DNA of 64,000 nt from Diphasiastrum complanatum (Eukaryota; Streptophyta; Lycopodiopsida; Lycopodiales; Lycopodiaceae). The DNA lies in NCBI GenBank assembly GCA_029204225.1, contig CM055097.1:63248904-63312903 (forward strand), given 5' to 3'. This document shows, piece after piece, positions 1 to 12,130 of this stretch. Both the position numbers and the translations under genes were made by a program. Positions within the stretch are counted from its first letter, which is position 1. Each line of letters opens with the position of its first letter. Under the pieces are notes generated by a model that saw only the letters and a program-made list of their open reading frames with translations, was not told where the DNA came from and made no database searches.

Positions 1-748
1 TTGCATGCTATTATCATTGATTGTGTAGGGAATTTTGAGTACAATTCAAGCAAAAACGTGTTTACCACTTTTGTTTACCTTTTCTTGAAAAGTGTTTGGA
101 TCAAAGAGGATAGAATAAAGATTTTCATATCAGAATTGACATTGTACAAAATTTTGGAATTCCGCACGTGTGAAAATTAGGAATTTTCAGACCTCTTTAT
201 TTCCATCATCTTAGGTCCAAAGATACTAATTTATAGCTTGATGGAAAGCTTATAGGATGTAATTTCCATTGTGATTGATCTCAAATCAATCTGTTGTGTC
301 TATCAAAAGTTATAAGCTCTTAAAGAGGGTAAGGAGAGTTCCAAAATCCGAGTGACCGCTTTTTGATTTTGATCCAAATTTTGCTTGATTCACAATCCAT
401 TGTTTGAGTAATCAATACAAGAAACTTGAGATCTAGACATGGTTTTGAGTTATTGAACACATTGAGCTTTTTTTGAATCAATAGTATTGTCTTTTGAAGC
501 ATTTCACACATGCCAAAAGTAGAACCAAAACTTGTCTATACCCTTATTTCATTTTGAGAGGTTGATCTAGTTTATCTTGTTTTGGTGGAATATTTGAGAT
601 CTATCTCAAATTCAGTTGCAAGATTTCACATAGGATTTGGTAGTTCACCCTTGAAAATTCCTATAGTGAAAGAGAGTAGCAACATCTAATTTGTTTGGAA
701 CAAGCTCAAACATATAGTTGTCCATTAACAAGAAAAGTCTTCACAATT
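1..748. other. Untranslated leader upstream of copia relic E1
   Basis: AT-rich sequence without a convincing open frame. It lies immediately 5' of the E1 gag start, so it is probably the untranslated leader of that element. No TGGTATCAGAGC-type primer-binding site is visible in it, so the leader's own start and the 5' LTR are outside the window or lost. Short frames on either strand lack any recognisable motif. Confidence 0.5.
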
Positions 749-1560
749 ATGGCTTCTGTGGGAGGATATCTCCTAAAAGCAAGTGAAAGGCTAAGTACCC
801 AATTATTCAATATGGAAGGTTAGAATGGAGTCTATTCTTATACTCCAGGATGTTATGGACATAGTACTTGGTATTGAGGAGGAGCCTCAAGCACAACTTG
901 AAATACCAAAGTTTAGGAAGAGAGCTAGGATGGCTCTACACTTCATTAAAATGAATGTCTCTAATGAGATTCTAAGAGAAATAGGATCTTGAACCACTGC
1001 TAAAGAAGCTTGGAATGCACTTAAGTCTATTTATGAAGCTAAGAACACTTCAAGAATTCTCACTCTTAAAATTCAAATTTTTCAAAGTTCTCAAAGAAGT
1101 GAGGAGAGTGCATCAAATTATGTTCTAAGAGTAAAAGATCTTCATAGGGAGCTTGCTTGTGTTGGTGTCACAATCAATCAAGATGAGCTAGTACAAGTCA
1201 TTCTTAATGGCTTAAAAGAAGACTATGATAATCTTGTTCATTCCTTTGCCATAAAGGAGGAGTTGCCCAATTTGGAGACTCCTCATGGAATTCTCATCTT
1301 TGAAGAAGCAAGGCAAAATTACAAACTTTCAAGGATGAACAAACTCGAGCATGTGGACAAAGACAAAGCTATTTTTGTCAAGGACAAGAACAAAGATGGA
1401 GAAGAGGATGAGTCAACTCATCCTTCTACTTCCAAGACAAAGAAGGAGAAAGTCAAGTGTTTCTGTTGTGGCAAGAAGGGGCACTATGCCTCTAATTGTT
1501 TCAAAAAGAAAAATCAACTCAAACAAGCAAATCTATCTAATGAGAAAGAAGAAGACTTTA
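749..1560 (+). pseudogene. E1 gag (copia-type, UBN2-like) with CCHC zinc knuckle, broken
   Basis: The ATG at 749 opens MASVGGYLLKASERL, the same type of start as the other copia gags here. The frame hits a stop at 821-823 and resumes one base off as RMESILILQDVMDIV. The gag-polypeptide region continues through EAWNALKSIYEAKNTSR and LVQVILNGLKEDYDNLV to a lysine-rich linker. An in-frame stop follows ILREIGS near 990. The nucleocapsid knuckle at 1458-1499 is intact, CFCCGKKGHYASNC, matching C-x2-C-x4-H-x4-C. In an intact element gag would form the virus-like particle and bind RNA. Confidence 0.88.
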
Positions 1561-3572
1561 TTGCAAGTGAAGGAGAAAGATCCCTCATGGTATCAAGCTT
1601 TTCTTCAATACCCTTCAAGAAAGATGGAGCATGGTACATCGTTAGTGGTGCCTCATCACATATCTGTTGTTCTGTCTTTTGACTCTATTGTACCTTATGA
1701 AGGACTTAAAAGATCTATTTATATAGCGAATGATCATGAATGTTCTATTGAAGGAATTGGCAATATCCCTCTAAAACTTACTTCTTCTAAAGTTCTATCA
1801 CTTTCCAAAGTTTTTTTTGTTCCTAAGCTTACAAAGAACTTGATACGTGTTGGAAAGTTGTTTGATTGTGGTTGTGATGTGAAATTCAATGCCAATACTT
1901 GCTTTATTAAGAAAGGTGATGAGATCCTAGCTCATGGATCAAGATATGGTGGCATCTTCAAGTTAAATTCTTATGAGAATGCAAATTTCTGTGAAATTGC
2001 TTTTACGTCTAAGAAGGAGTTATGGCATAGGAGGTCGGGGCATCCCAACTACAAATCTATGCTTTCTATGATCAAGAATGATAAGGCTATTGGCCTACCA
2101 AGATCACTTTCCAAAGATATCAAGCCATGTGAGGCTTGTGCTATTCCAAAATCACATAAAAAACCATATCAAAAGTCTTCTATCAAGACTTCTTATCCTT
2201 TGGAATTAATTCATTTGGATGTTCACTTTTCTTCCTAAAAAAGTATTGGTGGTGCTACTTGTTTTGTTACCTTCATTGATGATTTTACAAGATATACTTG
2301 GTTGTACCTTCTTTCATCTAAATCTATGGTGTTTGAACACTTCCTAGTTTTCAAAGCTTATGTTGAGAAACAGTTTTCTTTCAAAGTTAAAGCTTTGAGA
2401 TGTGATGGAGGAGGTGAATACATCTCCAACAAGTTCTATGATTATTGTGAGGTTGAAGGGATTAAGAGAGAATTTTCTTGTGCTTATTCCCCATCTCAAA
2501 ATGGGGCTGCTGAAAGGAAAAATCGATCTCTATGTGAATGTGCGAAAGCAATTCGTATTGAAGCATCTTTGCCTATTGAATATTGGAGAGAAACAATTAA
2601 CTATGCAAATTATTTGTGCAATAGATTACCTCACAATACACTTGCAGGAAGATCACTATATGAAATCTTCTTCAAGCAGAAATATAAGGTTGATCACCTT
2701 AGAGTTTTTGGATGTGCTTGTTTTTTCCATGTACCCTTGGAAACAAGAAAAGAGATGATCCAAATTCAATCAAAGGGATCATGGTTGAATACACATCCAA
2801 CAAGAAGGCATACAAAATTTATATTCCCTCTACCTCAATTACAATTGAGAGTAGAGATGTTATCTTTCATGAGAATAAAAAATATATCTTTGATGGGGCT
2901 GAGATAAAAAATTCTCAAAAAGATTTTCCTATCATCATCCTTGAAGACTATCATGGAGGGATGGGGCCGAGAATTGAGGAGTCATCTCGAGTCTTCTCAC
3001 AAATGAGATCACTAAGAGATAAATCGGAGCCTAAGAGGCTCTCATATGGAGAAAAAAGCAAACAATTGGAACTCAACTCCACTAATTATGCATATTTTGT
3101 TTCACATGAAGAGCCAAAGGATGTACATGAAGCAATCAACTCAAAAGAATGGTTTCTAGCCATGAAGGAGGAACATGATGCATTGATTGCCAACAAGACA
3201 TGGGAGCTTGTGAATCTTCCATTCAACAAGCACACTATTGGTTGCAAATGGGTGTTTCGAGTCAAATATGATCAAGATGGCATAATAAACAAATATAAGA
3301 CGAGACTTTGTGCAAAGGGCTTTGCCCAAGTTTATGGACTTGATTATGAGGAAACTTTTGCTCCTATTACAAAGATGGTATCAATAAAAATCATCATATC
3401 CATTGCATATTTTTTCAAAGATGGCAAGTTTTTTCAAAGATGGCAAGTTTTTCAACTAGATGTCTCAAATGAAGAAATTTATATGGAACAGCCCCCTGGG
3501 TTCATCCAAGACAAGACCAAAGTTTGCTTGCTCTTCAAAAGTCTCTTTGGATTTATCACCTTGTATGCTTAA
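1561..3572 (+). pseudogene. E1 pol: protease, integrase and truncated reverse transcriptase
   Basis: The protease site at 1633-1660 reads WYIVSGASSH, where the family has DSGAS; the catalytic Asp is replaced by Val (GTT at 1641-1643). The frame shifts after it. The pre-integrase zinc motif follows (LWHRRSGHPN, then CEAC). The integrase core keeps HLDVH, LRCDGGGEY and AAERKNR for the D, D and E positions, but a stop (2236-2238) sits after HLDVHFSS. A further frame change near 2710 leads to the linker and the RT start WVFRVKYDQDG. RT lacks the AFLNGDL stretch before EEIYMEQPPGF and ends at LFGF next to the microsatellite, so the YVDD region and RNase H are absent. Confidence 0.88.
3411..3448 (+). 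repeat. 19-bp tandem duplication inside E1 RT
   Basis: The unit TTTTTCAAAGATGGCAAGT occurs twice head to tail (3411-3429 and 3430-3448). Because 19 is not a multiple of three, the second copy is read in another frame, giving FFKDGK and then FFQRWQ. It lies just before the deleted AFLNG segment, so local slippage or repair may account for both. Confidence 0.9.

Positions 3573-3574
<2 letters not shown>

Positions 3575-3655
<81 letters not shown>
3575..3655 (+). repeat. (TC)n microsatellite at the E1 break point
   Basis: An uninterrupted TC tract of about 80 bp starts a few bases after the last recognisable RT codon. It marks the 3' truncation of E1. Confidence 0.98.
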
Positions 3656-3658
<3 letters not shown>

Positions 3659-4085
3659 GAGAAGGCTATGCTAATGCATTAATTCTTTGTACATCTTCGC
3701 TTTTGATGTTGAAAGCAATTATTCTTTGATTTCTAGCATGCTAGATTGTGTTTTAGTCGTAAATTCTTGTACTAGATCTTGATATTCAATCTAGAATCAT
3801 ATTATGTGCTAAACACAAAGCTTAACAAGATCATTCACACTTTAGGATTGTTCTCCACACGTGTGAACTTGCTGAATTTTCATCACTAGCTACCACTTCA
3901 CTCTCCCTCTTGATTACACATGTGTCACCATCAAACTTGACATCTAAACCATCATCAAACAATTGATCAACACTAATGAGATTTTTGTTAGCTTTGGTAC
4001 ATAGAGAACATCATTAAGACACAAGATTTTTTATGTTGCTACACTCAATGGAATGCATCATATTCCTTCAATCCTACTTTCAATA
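3656..4085. other. Noncoding AT-rich stretch
   Basis: No gene, repeat structure or element terminus is recognised here. CACACGTGTGAA-type motifs near 3855 resemble phrases seen in the copia LTRs of this window (for example near 35847), so this may be decayed LTR sequence. Confidence 0.4.
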
Positions 4086-4255
4086 GTGAAAGTGAGAATA
4101 TAGAAGTGGGAATGTGGAAGTGAGAATGTGAAAGTTGAGGAATGTGAAAGTGAGAATGTGGAAGTGGGAATGCGAATGTGAAAGTTGGGGAATATGAAAG
4201 TGAGAATATGAAAGTGGGAACGTGGAAACGAAAATGTGATAGTTGTGGAATATGC
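4086..4255 (+). repeat. Degenerate minisatellite, GTGAAAGTGAGAAT-like units
   Basis: About a dozen imperfect head-to-tail copies of a 12-14 bp purine-rich unit (GTGGAAGTGAGAAT, GTGAAAGTTGGGGAAT and similar). The minus-strand reading gives repetitive open frames rich in His, Phe and Ser, which are a by-product of the repeat and not a gene. Confidence 0.85.
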
Positions 4256-5120
4256 ACATAATTTTTTCTTTCACCAATTTCAAAAATTCCTAACTTGTTT
4301 ATTACTAAACAGAATTTAAAAAAATTACACCCCTTCTTATACTCTAAAGCTCTAGCTATTTAGATAAAGTTAAGAAAAACCGAAAATGAGACAAAAAGTG
4401 GATCAAACAGGGAGAAAAAAAATCACGAAATTAAAAAATGTCCAAAATGTTTTCCCCAACTTAAAAAATTTGTAACTTGCTTATTACTAAATGGAATCCA
4501 AAAAAAATTACACCTCCAAAAAGCCCTTTTTATGCTCTAGACCAAATTAATGAAAACAAAAATGAAAAAAAAAAATGGATCAAACATGGCACAAAATTTA
4601 AAGGCTCCTTTCTTCCCATTGGCCCACTTATTTCTACAAGGATCATCATCTCAACCATTAAGATTCATTTGTGTGTTTTTTTTTTTTTGTTGAGGTGTGC
4701 TTTTTAATCTTAGACTTGAATAGTACAAGTTTGACAAACACACTTTGACCAAACTTGAACCTTGTACCTTTGTAAAGTCTAAGTTAAAGACTTGTTTTAT
4801 TATTTTGTGCTCCATGGAACATACTAGCCTAAAGGCCCAATGTTGGACTTACGCACGCAGGATGCCAACTGGTTGCCCATTTCTACTACTTTCGACTCTC
4901 TATTTGATTAATGTAACGTTTGGGTTTACTGCAATAGCATGTTGCCGACTTTTATAATATTTCATGTCATTCTCAAAATCGGGCAACATTAGCTTTTGAA
5001 CATTTCACCGATCGGTAATAGAATCACAAACCACTAAAAATATCCCCTCACTATAAGATGGGTTATCCCTCTTTGAGATGCACTCCTTAATGCAAATATT
5101 AAAGCCTCGACCTCTTCCAT
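4256..5120. other. Noncoding stretch
   Basis: AT-rich. Two similar phrases ending in 'aaattacacc' (near 4320 and 4505) suggest an old local duplication. Short open frames lack domain motifs. No element terminus is seen. Confidence 0.4.
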
Positions 5121-5250
5121 ATTACATATGTATATTGTGAATCGAACGTATAATGTGAAATCTTGAGCATATAATGTGTATTTTGAGTGTATATTGTGGA
5201 ATCTTGAGTGAATAATGGACATATTGAGTTTATAAAAGGACATAGAACTC
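5121..5250 (+). repeat. Degenerate tandem repeat, TATAATGTGnAATCTTGAG units
   Basis: Four to five imperfect units of about 25 bp, each combining a TATA(A/T)TGTG phrase with ATCTTGAG. They produce a chance minus-strand frame. No function is inferred. Confidence 0.7.
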
Positions 5251-6580
5251 AACCTAGAGTGTATGAAAAAATTTGAGTTGAATTTGGATTCGTTGCATAT
5301 TCTATATATGTAAATCTTGAGCTTAATTCCAAAACCTTTTGGGCCTTATTTTTGAGGAGGCCTGAAACATGAGACGTTAGAAAGTTTGAATGATTTTTAA
5401 GAATGAAGGAGGTAGGCATTTTGAGTATTAATGTTGATATAGGCCATAAGAAAAACTAGAATGAACCAATGACAACAATATTGTAAATTCTTGATAACCA
5501 ATCCAGAGCTATATTAGGACGTTCATAGAGATAAAAACATGTAACCTTACACACTCCAATGGGATGATGGCCTACATATCAAATCCAAGGAGTTAGTATC
5601 TATTATATATGTACATGATATATGACACTAGTAGACTCACAATTATTGGGATCCTATCTTTATTATTATTGAAAGAAGATATCTTTTGCTTAGTATAAAG
5701 AGCCACTAATGCTATTCATTATTCAATCTAGAGTTTGGAGTCCTGAGTTTTTTGTATGTGAGTTTCATCTTTGCATTGGAGACCTTTATTGGAGATAGTT
5801 TGAGCTATCGACAATCATTGATCTCATTTGTCTTTTTTGTTAGAAAATGCTTGTGGATGATTATTTTGCCACTTTTATGAGTGCTACTTGTTATCTTTCA
5901 GGCTAAAAGTTTTAAATGCATTCTTAACACTTTCCTTTCTCGATGGAAGTGTTGATTTTTTAATTTTTGTAATTTTTTTGTAGATCATTTTAGACATCTA
6001 TTTTAGTGGTCCTTTTTTTTTGGTGGTTGTTTCTATAGATTTTTGAAGCAATACCTATTGTGCTTTCTAGCACCTTATTTGGAGGAGTTTTTGGCACTTT
6101 CTCATTAACATTTGTTAATTGGCTTTTGTCAGTCTTTTGGAGGTTCTGTCGCCCTATTTTTGAAAGTTATTTTTTGACTTCACGTGGTAGTTTTTTAGGG
6201 TAGTATCTACTGTTCTTCCTAGCGCATCATTTGGAGATTATTTTGAGACACATTTTATTAGCAATTATTTGCTAGTTTTTGGATTCTTTGGGACAATATA
6301 TCCACCTACTTTTAATAACCGTTGGGTTTGTTTTTTCAGCATTTATTTTGCTATTTCTACTGTCCACCTTGGTTGTTTTCTATCATTTTCAGCACCTATC
6401 TTTTTTTGTTCTAGCACTACTTTTCGGTGGCAGTTTTTAGGTATGTTTGTATTTATCTTACAATGCATTTTTTTTAATTTTTTTATTAGAAGCTCATTGT
6501 TTCTATTTTTTTTATTACTTTACTATCATTTTTGACTACACGAACCTCCTCTAGTACCGAAGATAGTGCTACCCATTCAA
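5251..6580. other. T-rich noncoding stretch
   Basis: Long T-rich sequence with repeated phrases around TTTTAGG and TTTGGAG (5990-6260). It holds no convincing coding region, LTR or PBS. It may be decayed retroelement sequence, because a gag-like scrap follows it. Confidence 0.35.
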
Positions 6581-6587
6581 TGTTCAT

Positions 6588-6960
6588 TTGGATAATCATG
6601 CTTTTCATCTTGATAATATTGAATTTGTTGATATCCCAGATCATATCAACATTGACATTGCACAAGCTTTTGATGCTCAAAAACCACTTTCACCTTGTTC
6701 TCCTTCACATGCTTCCCAAGTTGCTCTCTCAGATCCACCCATTCTTATCCGTCCAGCGCCACATGCTTCTAGCACTGTATTGTGTGATTTTCGTGATAAA
6801 GTTTAGCTAATCATATATAGTGGTGCTTTAGATGATCTTGCTAATTGGCTCCATAAAATGGAGACGTATTTTCCTTTGACTTCACATAGTCCTTCTCAGC
6901 AAGTTCAAGTTGCAACCATACATTGTGGTCATACTCCCACAACACCTATAGAAAAAATTG
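6588..6960 (+). pseudogene. Possible gypsy-type gag N-terminal fragment
   Basis: The frame from 6588 gives FVDIPDHINIDIAQAF and, after one stop near 6805, YSGALDDLANWLHKMETYF. The last phrase resembles the FxGxxDPLxWLxxME(Q/T)FF region at the start of Retrotrans_gag domains. Nothing downstream continues the domain clearly. The call rests on one motif and is weak. Confidence 0.35.
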
Positions 6961-7457
6961 GGTTAAGAGCCTACTATACTCTTCTCTTCTCACCTATGCT
7001 TTGTCAAACACGATGTGACCTGTTCCATATAAGTTAGGCATGCAATATCTTGGTCATGAGAATATGGCATAAATGTTAAATAAGTACCTTCCAACCAATG
7101 CGCATTGTCCAAGTAATAAATTAGACTCCCAAGATGTTCCAAGCATTGCTATGCTCTCAAATGGTCTTCTAGCCCTTCTGAAGCTCACTCGTTACCAACA
7201 TCTTATACTGATTAGATCTTTGACTAACTTTTAGGCCATCAAAGTACTTTTTCTACCCAAATCTACGATTTTGAGTTTCACATCTACCTTGTCTTATATC
7301 ATCTTGTTAAATAATTGCCCTAGGCGATGATGTAGGCCTAAAATATTTTGAGAATAAAAAGAGAGTGATCTCAAAGTGCTAGCCTAGCTTGATGGTTTTG
7401 TAGCTACCTATAGGCCCAACTTCAGCTTATTTTTTTCAAAAATATCATACTTTTAAA
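6961..7457. other. Noncoding stretch before E2
   Basis: No open frame of interest. Similarity to the copia LTR family begins only at about 7458, so the break between older sequence and E2 lies at the end of this stretch. Confidence 0.4.
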
Positions 7458-7551
7458 AGTTTGTTTTTTGATAGATTTTTAACCAAGCATCCAATCATTC
7501 TTGTGGATCTTTCTAAGATCCATTTATGGTCCTAAGTACAGTACTTTCACA
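7458..7551 (+). repeat. E2 5' LTR remnant (3' end only)
   Basis: The sequence from TTTTTTGATAGATTTT to the terminal TACTTTCACA matches the end of the detached LTR at 35363-36018. Only the last ~94 bp remain; the 5' part of the LTR is missing. Confidence 0.8.
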
Positions 7552-7564
7552 TGGTATCAGAGCC
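7552..7564 (+). promoter_or_regulatory. Primer-binding site, tRNA-Met initiator type
   Basis: TGGTATCAGAGCC directly follows the LTR end TTTCACA. This is the standard plant copia PBS, complementary to the 3' end of initiator tRNA-Met. Confidence 0.95.
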
Positions 7565-8179
7565 AAGTAAAAGAGCATAAACCATTGATCTAAAGCAAAT
7601 CCATTTTAGCAAGTTTTGGTGCTAAAAACTAGTATTGAGAGAACGAGCTAGAATCTTAACTTTGGTGAGGGGATTTGATTCCAAACTTGGTAGGGATTCA
7701 AATCCATACTGTCCACACGTGTGGGCACCTCTGAACCTACATTTAATGCACAATATCCATTTGATCCATAAAAATCTATTTTGTGAGTGTTGATGAGATT
7801 TTTGGTGCTAATCCTAGGAAAAGCTACCAAGATTGAGTGCCATTAATTATATGTGACTTTGGCTCATGAGACTAATTAATCTAGGCTGAAATCAAGTCCT
7901 TTAAAAGTGATTTACAGGTCTTGAAAGTACATCAAGAAGCGTGAGGGAGATTGAGTCATTTTTTTGTCCAAAAATAGCCAAGATTGGTTTGATTTGATTG
8001 TAAGTAGATTGCAACTCCTCTAATATTCATTCCAACTTTGTGAGGGAGTGTTAGAACCGAGATTACAAGTCCATTTGTTGGATTAGAAATCTAATTTGAG
8101 CGAATCACTACAAGAGAGACCTTTGTGAGTTTTTAGAATCAATCAAATCAAATTATTGTTTGTAGAATTCACTAGTAAG

Positions 8180-8950
8180 ATGAGTCTATTGGAGCTTACC
8201 TTCTAGAAGCTAGTGAGAGATTGAACTCTACAAATTATGCCATTTGGAAAGTAGAATGGAGTAAAAAATGGTGCTCCAAGACCTTTATGAATTCTTGGTT
8301 GAAGATGAAGATGAACCTCTTGGTGCACAAGAGTTAGTTAGATACAAGAAAAAGATCTAGACTAGCACTTCATTGTGTAAAGATGAATGTGTAAGTAATG
8401 ATATTTTGAGAGAAGTATCATCTTGTACTCGCTCTAAAGAATCTTGGGATTCTTTGAAATCAATCTATAAATCAAGCAACACTTCTAGAGTCCTCATTCT
8501 TAGAAACCAAATCTTTCAAAGCATGCGAAGAAGTGAGGAGAGTGCACAAGACTATGTGCTCATAATCAAGTCTCTTAATAGGGAGTTAGCTTTCATTGGA
8601 GAGAAAATTCTCGGATGAAGAGCTTGTACAAGTAATTATTAATGGTCTAGGGGATGATTTCACAAATGTTGTCCAATGTTTTTCAATCCAAGACACCTTG
8701 CCAACTATAGAAAAGCTTAATAGTGTATTAGTGGCTGAAGAGTGTAGGGTGCTCCACACCAAAGCAAGATTGAACTCATTTTCTTTGCAGGATGGTGATG
8801 AGGAAGTCAATTTCTCAGTTAAGGGCAAAAAGAAGACCAATGGAGACAAGAAAAAACATCCAAAGGAGGCCAAAGAAGAGGATGAAGGATCAAGCTCAAA
8901 GGGCAAGAAAGACAAATCAAAGTTTGAGGAGAAGAAGAATCATCCTTGAT
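8180..8950 (+). pseudogene. E2 gag (copia-type), frameshifted, zinc knuckle lost
   Basis: The ATG at 8180 corresponds to the E3 gag start and is followed by LEASERLNSTNYAIWKV-like sequence, but with an early stop and frame changes. Recognisable gag continues as LREVSSCTRSKESWDSLKSIY and LVQVIINGLGDDFTNVVQ. The tail is Lys/Glu-rich (KGKKDKSKFEEKKNHP), and the CCHC knuckle expected between KSKF and the Lys-rich run is deleted, so E2 could not make a normal nucleocapsid. Confidence 0.85.
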
Positions 8951-8984
8951 GGTTTCCAACTCATCAACATCATTCAAGAGCAAC

Positions 8985-10722
8985 ACCAATGATTCTTGGT
9001 GGACTGATAGTGGGGCTAGCTCCCACACAACTTTCCAAAAGGACTATTTCTCCACTTTACTCTCTTATAATGATGTAAAAAGATCTATCTTTACAAGTAG
9101 TGGTCAAGAATGTAGAGTAACTGGTATTGGAATCATTCCATTGTATGTTCCTTGAAAATGTCCTTTTTGTTCCTAAGTTAATCAATAATTTGTTAAGTGT
9201 TGGCCAATTAATGGATAATGGCCTAGATGCATATTTAAGCATGGAGTTTGTTCCATCATTAAGAATGATGAATGCATAGCAAAGGGTTTTAAACAAGGTA
9301 GATTGTCTAAACTAGATGCTAATGTTGCAATGGAGAGTGTGAATTTGGCAAAGGTGGAGATCTCTAATGTGGAGCTATGGCACAAAAGGTTGGGCCACCC
9401 CAACTTCAAAGCTATAGAAACAATGTGTGAAACAGAGCTTACACTCGGCCTCCCCAAGCAATTGTCAAAGTGTGAAAAGCATTGTGAGGCTTGTCGCCTC
9501 TCAAAGGCTCATAAGCTACATTTCTCTAGATCTACATCAAGATCTAACACTCCTCTTTAAATCATCCCTTCGGATGTTCATAGTTTCTCACAAGAATCTA
9601 ATGGTGGTGCCAAATACTATATAATCTTCATTGATGATCATTCTAGATATTTATGGATTTACCTCTTGTCTAATAAATCTATGGTGTATGATTCATTTTT
9701 AAAGTTCAAAACTCTTGTAGAAAATCAACTTAGTACCAAGATCAAGATATTAAGAAGTGATAATGGAGGTGAATATATCTCCAATAAGTTGATTGAGTTT
9801 GTAGTTCTAATGGCATCAAGAGGGAGTTGTCATGTCCATATACCCCTCAACAAAATGGAGTGGCCGAGAGGAGAAATAGGTCCCTTTGTGAGTGTGCTAA
9901 GGCCTTAAGACTAGATGCTTCTCTACACAAACCATTTTGTTGTTAGACAATCACATGTGCAAATTTCTTATGCAATAGATTGCTCAACCAAGCCATTGGA
10001 GGAATCACACCACATGAAGTTCTATTTGGAGAGAAGCCCAATTTCAGGGATCTCAAAATTTTTGGATCCACTTGCTATATACACCAATCCTGGGATACAA
10101 GGAAGAAGGATTATCCAACCTCCATTCGACAAGCTAAGTATCAAATATCAAGTTCAGTTGTAGCACATAAACAAGAAACTGCAGCTTGCCTCTTCAAAAA
10201 TCCATTCTTGAACACCCTCCTTGTGAAGTAAATCAATATATTGGAAAGCTAAACCTACAATATCCTCCATGTGCTCTGCAAAAAAGAGGGAAATTTTTTT
10301 ACAAGCTTGCACTGGAGAAATTAAGGTTAGTGAGTAGGGATGTTATTTTTTATGAAGGACATGCTTGTGAAATGAATGACAATGCTACTAATCATCTTGA
10401 TGCCAAAGACCATGCTAGGATGAAGGAGCTTCAAAGTGATGAAGAGCTTGAGGATCCACCTCAAGATGCAAGGACTCCAAGAATATCCACAAGAGCAAGG
10501 TTCGAGCCATTGAGGCTCACTTATGATGACAAAGGTGATCAAAGGGAAAATACCTCATCTTTCACATCTTACACTTTTCTTTCTTCAATTCTTGATGTTG
10601 TAAATCAAAGAGTTGGATGGATGCTATTCAACTGGAGTATGGGGCTCTCATGGAGAATCATACTGGTTGGTATTTTGTAAATCTTTCTCAAGGGAAGAAA
10701 CCACTTGATTGCAAGTGGGTGT
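8985..10722 (+). pseudogene. E2 pol: protease, integrase, RT start
   Basis: The protease is SWWTDSGASSH with an intact DSGAS (from about 8994). A deletion near 9150 shifts the frame. The pre-integrase zinc motif reads LWHKRLGHPN ... CEAC. The integrase core shows IIFIDDHSRYLW and LRSDNGGEYISN, then a frameshift within the catalytic core; the ERxNRS Glu motif survives only as a shifted WPRGEIGP-type reading. The integrase C-terminal part (SRDVIFYEGHACEMND) and linker follow. RT ends after about 30 codons. Confidence 0.85.
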
Positions 10723-10726
10723 ATTG

Positions 10727-11229
10727 AGATCATGAAATGGCCAAATTTGGGCTAGTAGAAACTCAAGGTGCCATTAATGCATTAAGTCCTAATTGTCCAA
10801 AGTGACATGCAAGGCATGCAAAAGCTGTTATGAACACATGCAAGTGAATTTGTACATTAATAGTGTAGAAATTGCCACATGTAGAAAGTAGGTGGATAAA
10901 CATGCATGCAAAGTGATATGTGTCACTATTTTGGTAGACTGCACTTGTAAATGTGGAGAAAAGTAGTTGCATGCTAGTACTACCATGAGCTACAATTATT
11001 TCCTATATATGTAAGTAAGAATCCTTACTATTCTTGAGGATGAATCAAGCTTTGGAGCAAATTCATGTCAAATTGGATCTTGTAATTTATTGCTTGTATT
11101 GTGATTCTCTCTTTAACCCGAGTTTGAATTATTCTTCATACATTTATTGCTTGTGTACTTTTCTCACATGTGTGAAATTAATGAGGCTATGACCAATAGC
11201 ATTCGTAATCATTGGTAATGATGAGTATC
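10727..11229 (+). other. LTR-like noncoding segment at the E2 break
   Basis: Similarity to copia coding sequence stops abruptly at about 10726. The following ~450 bp have LTR character: many CATGCA phrases, a TATA-like CCTATATATG at about 11003, and a region near 11080-11140 with repeated TTTATTGCTTGT. Neither terminus nor a PBS was found, so this is a guess. Confidence 0.35.
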
Positions 11230-12130
11230 TCATCAAGACAATAAAGAGAGATTTGTATTCTAGCTTTGATATGACAGACTTAGGATTGATGTATTATTGC
11301 CTTGGAGTACAAGTTGGGATAGAAAATGATTGTATTGCACTCACGCAAACAAATTATGTGAATCAGTTGCTTAAAAACTTTGGAATGAGTCAGAAAGCAA
11401 GTCGGGTACTACTCCAATTGAACTTGGTAAGAAGCTATCCACTGAAAATAAAAGTGAGCTAGCTGATGCTACCTTATTTTGTCAATTAGTTGGTTGTCTA
11501 ATTTATCTTACTACTATTCGACTTGATATCAGTTGTGTTGTGCATCGAGTAAGTTAATTTACAATAATGCCTAGGGAAGTACATTGGATTGCTACAAAGA
11601 ATACTTTGCTATGTCATGAGCAAAGCTTGTTATGGGTTAAGATATGGAAGGAAGTTAAGTTTACCAATATTGCAGGGTTTTGTAGATGTGGATTGGACCG
11701 ACTGAAGGTCCATCACATGCTATTTCTTTTATTTTGGTAGTAGTGCTTTCTCATGGTCTAGTAAAAAACAAGCTAAAATTGCTCTTTCTAGTACAATTGC
11801 TCTTTCCATTACAAAAGTAAAATATGAAGGTTTATGATTAGCTACATAGGAAGCGATTTGATTACATAGGATGCTTGGAGACATGGGCATTTAATAGATG
11901 AAGCCTACCTTGATCATGTGTGATAGCCAAATTGCTATCTAGCTAGCCAAAAATCCTATGTTTGATGCACACACTAAGCAGGTACAATAGATATCATTTT
12001 ATTAGAAAAAAAACTTGCATTTAATTAGATATTTTACATTGCGATACTAATGACTAGTTAGTTGATATATTTAATATACCTTTAAATGTTGATACATTTC
12101 AGATTTTTTTAGAGAAAATCTTTCCATTTG
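11230..12130 (+). pseudogene. Copia RT C-terminus and RNase H fragment, another family
   Basis: The frame reads FDMTDLGLMYYCLGVQVG, the end of a copia RT, then QTNYVNQLLKNFGM. After frameshifts the RNase H region appears: GFVDVDWT (family GYSDADWA), AFSWSSKKQAKIALSST, MCDSQIAI and LAKNPMFDAHTKQ. Wording differs from E1-E3, so this is a separate copia lineage. Stops are frequent. No 3' LTR was identified after it. Confidence 0.85.

Larger units (their letters stand above)
749..3572 (+). mobile_element. Ty1/copia retrotransposon relic E1 (gag to mid-RT)
   Basis: Domains appear in copia order: gag, zinc knuckle, protease, HHCC pre-integrase, integrase, reverse transcriptase. The element stops inside RT and runs straight into a long TC microsatellite at 3575. 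No LTR, PBS or PPT is seen. Coding is interrupted by stops and at least three frame changes (near 823, 1660 and 2710), so it is dead. Gag and integrase wording is close to elements E2 and E3 in this window, so all three belong to one broad lineage. Confidence 0.93.
7458..10726 (+). mobile_element. Ty1/copia relic E2 (LTR end, PBS, gag, partial pol)
   Basis: It contains the last ~94 bp of an LTR, a perfect PBS, a ~615-bp leader, gag, protease, integrase and the beginning of RT in copia order. It is cut off in RT at about 10722, directly after GKKPLDCKWVY. Many frameshifts and stops make it inactive. Gag and integrase are very close in wording to E3, so E2 is a decayed member of the E3 family. 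Confidence 0.92.

Noticed and set aside
4045-4283. Minus-strand frames rich in His, Phe and Ser
   Set aside because: They are the translation of the purine-rich minisatellite at 4086-4255.
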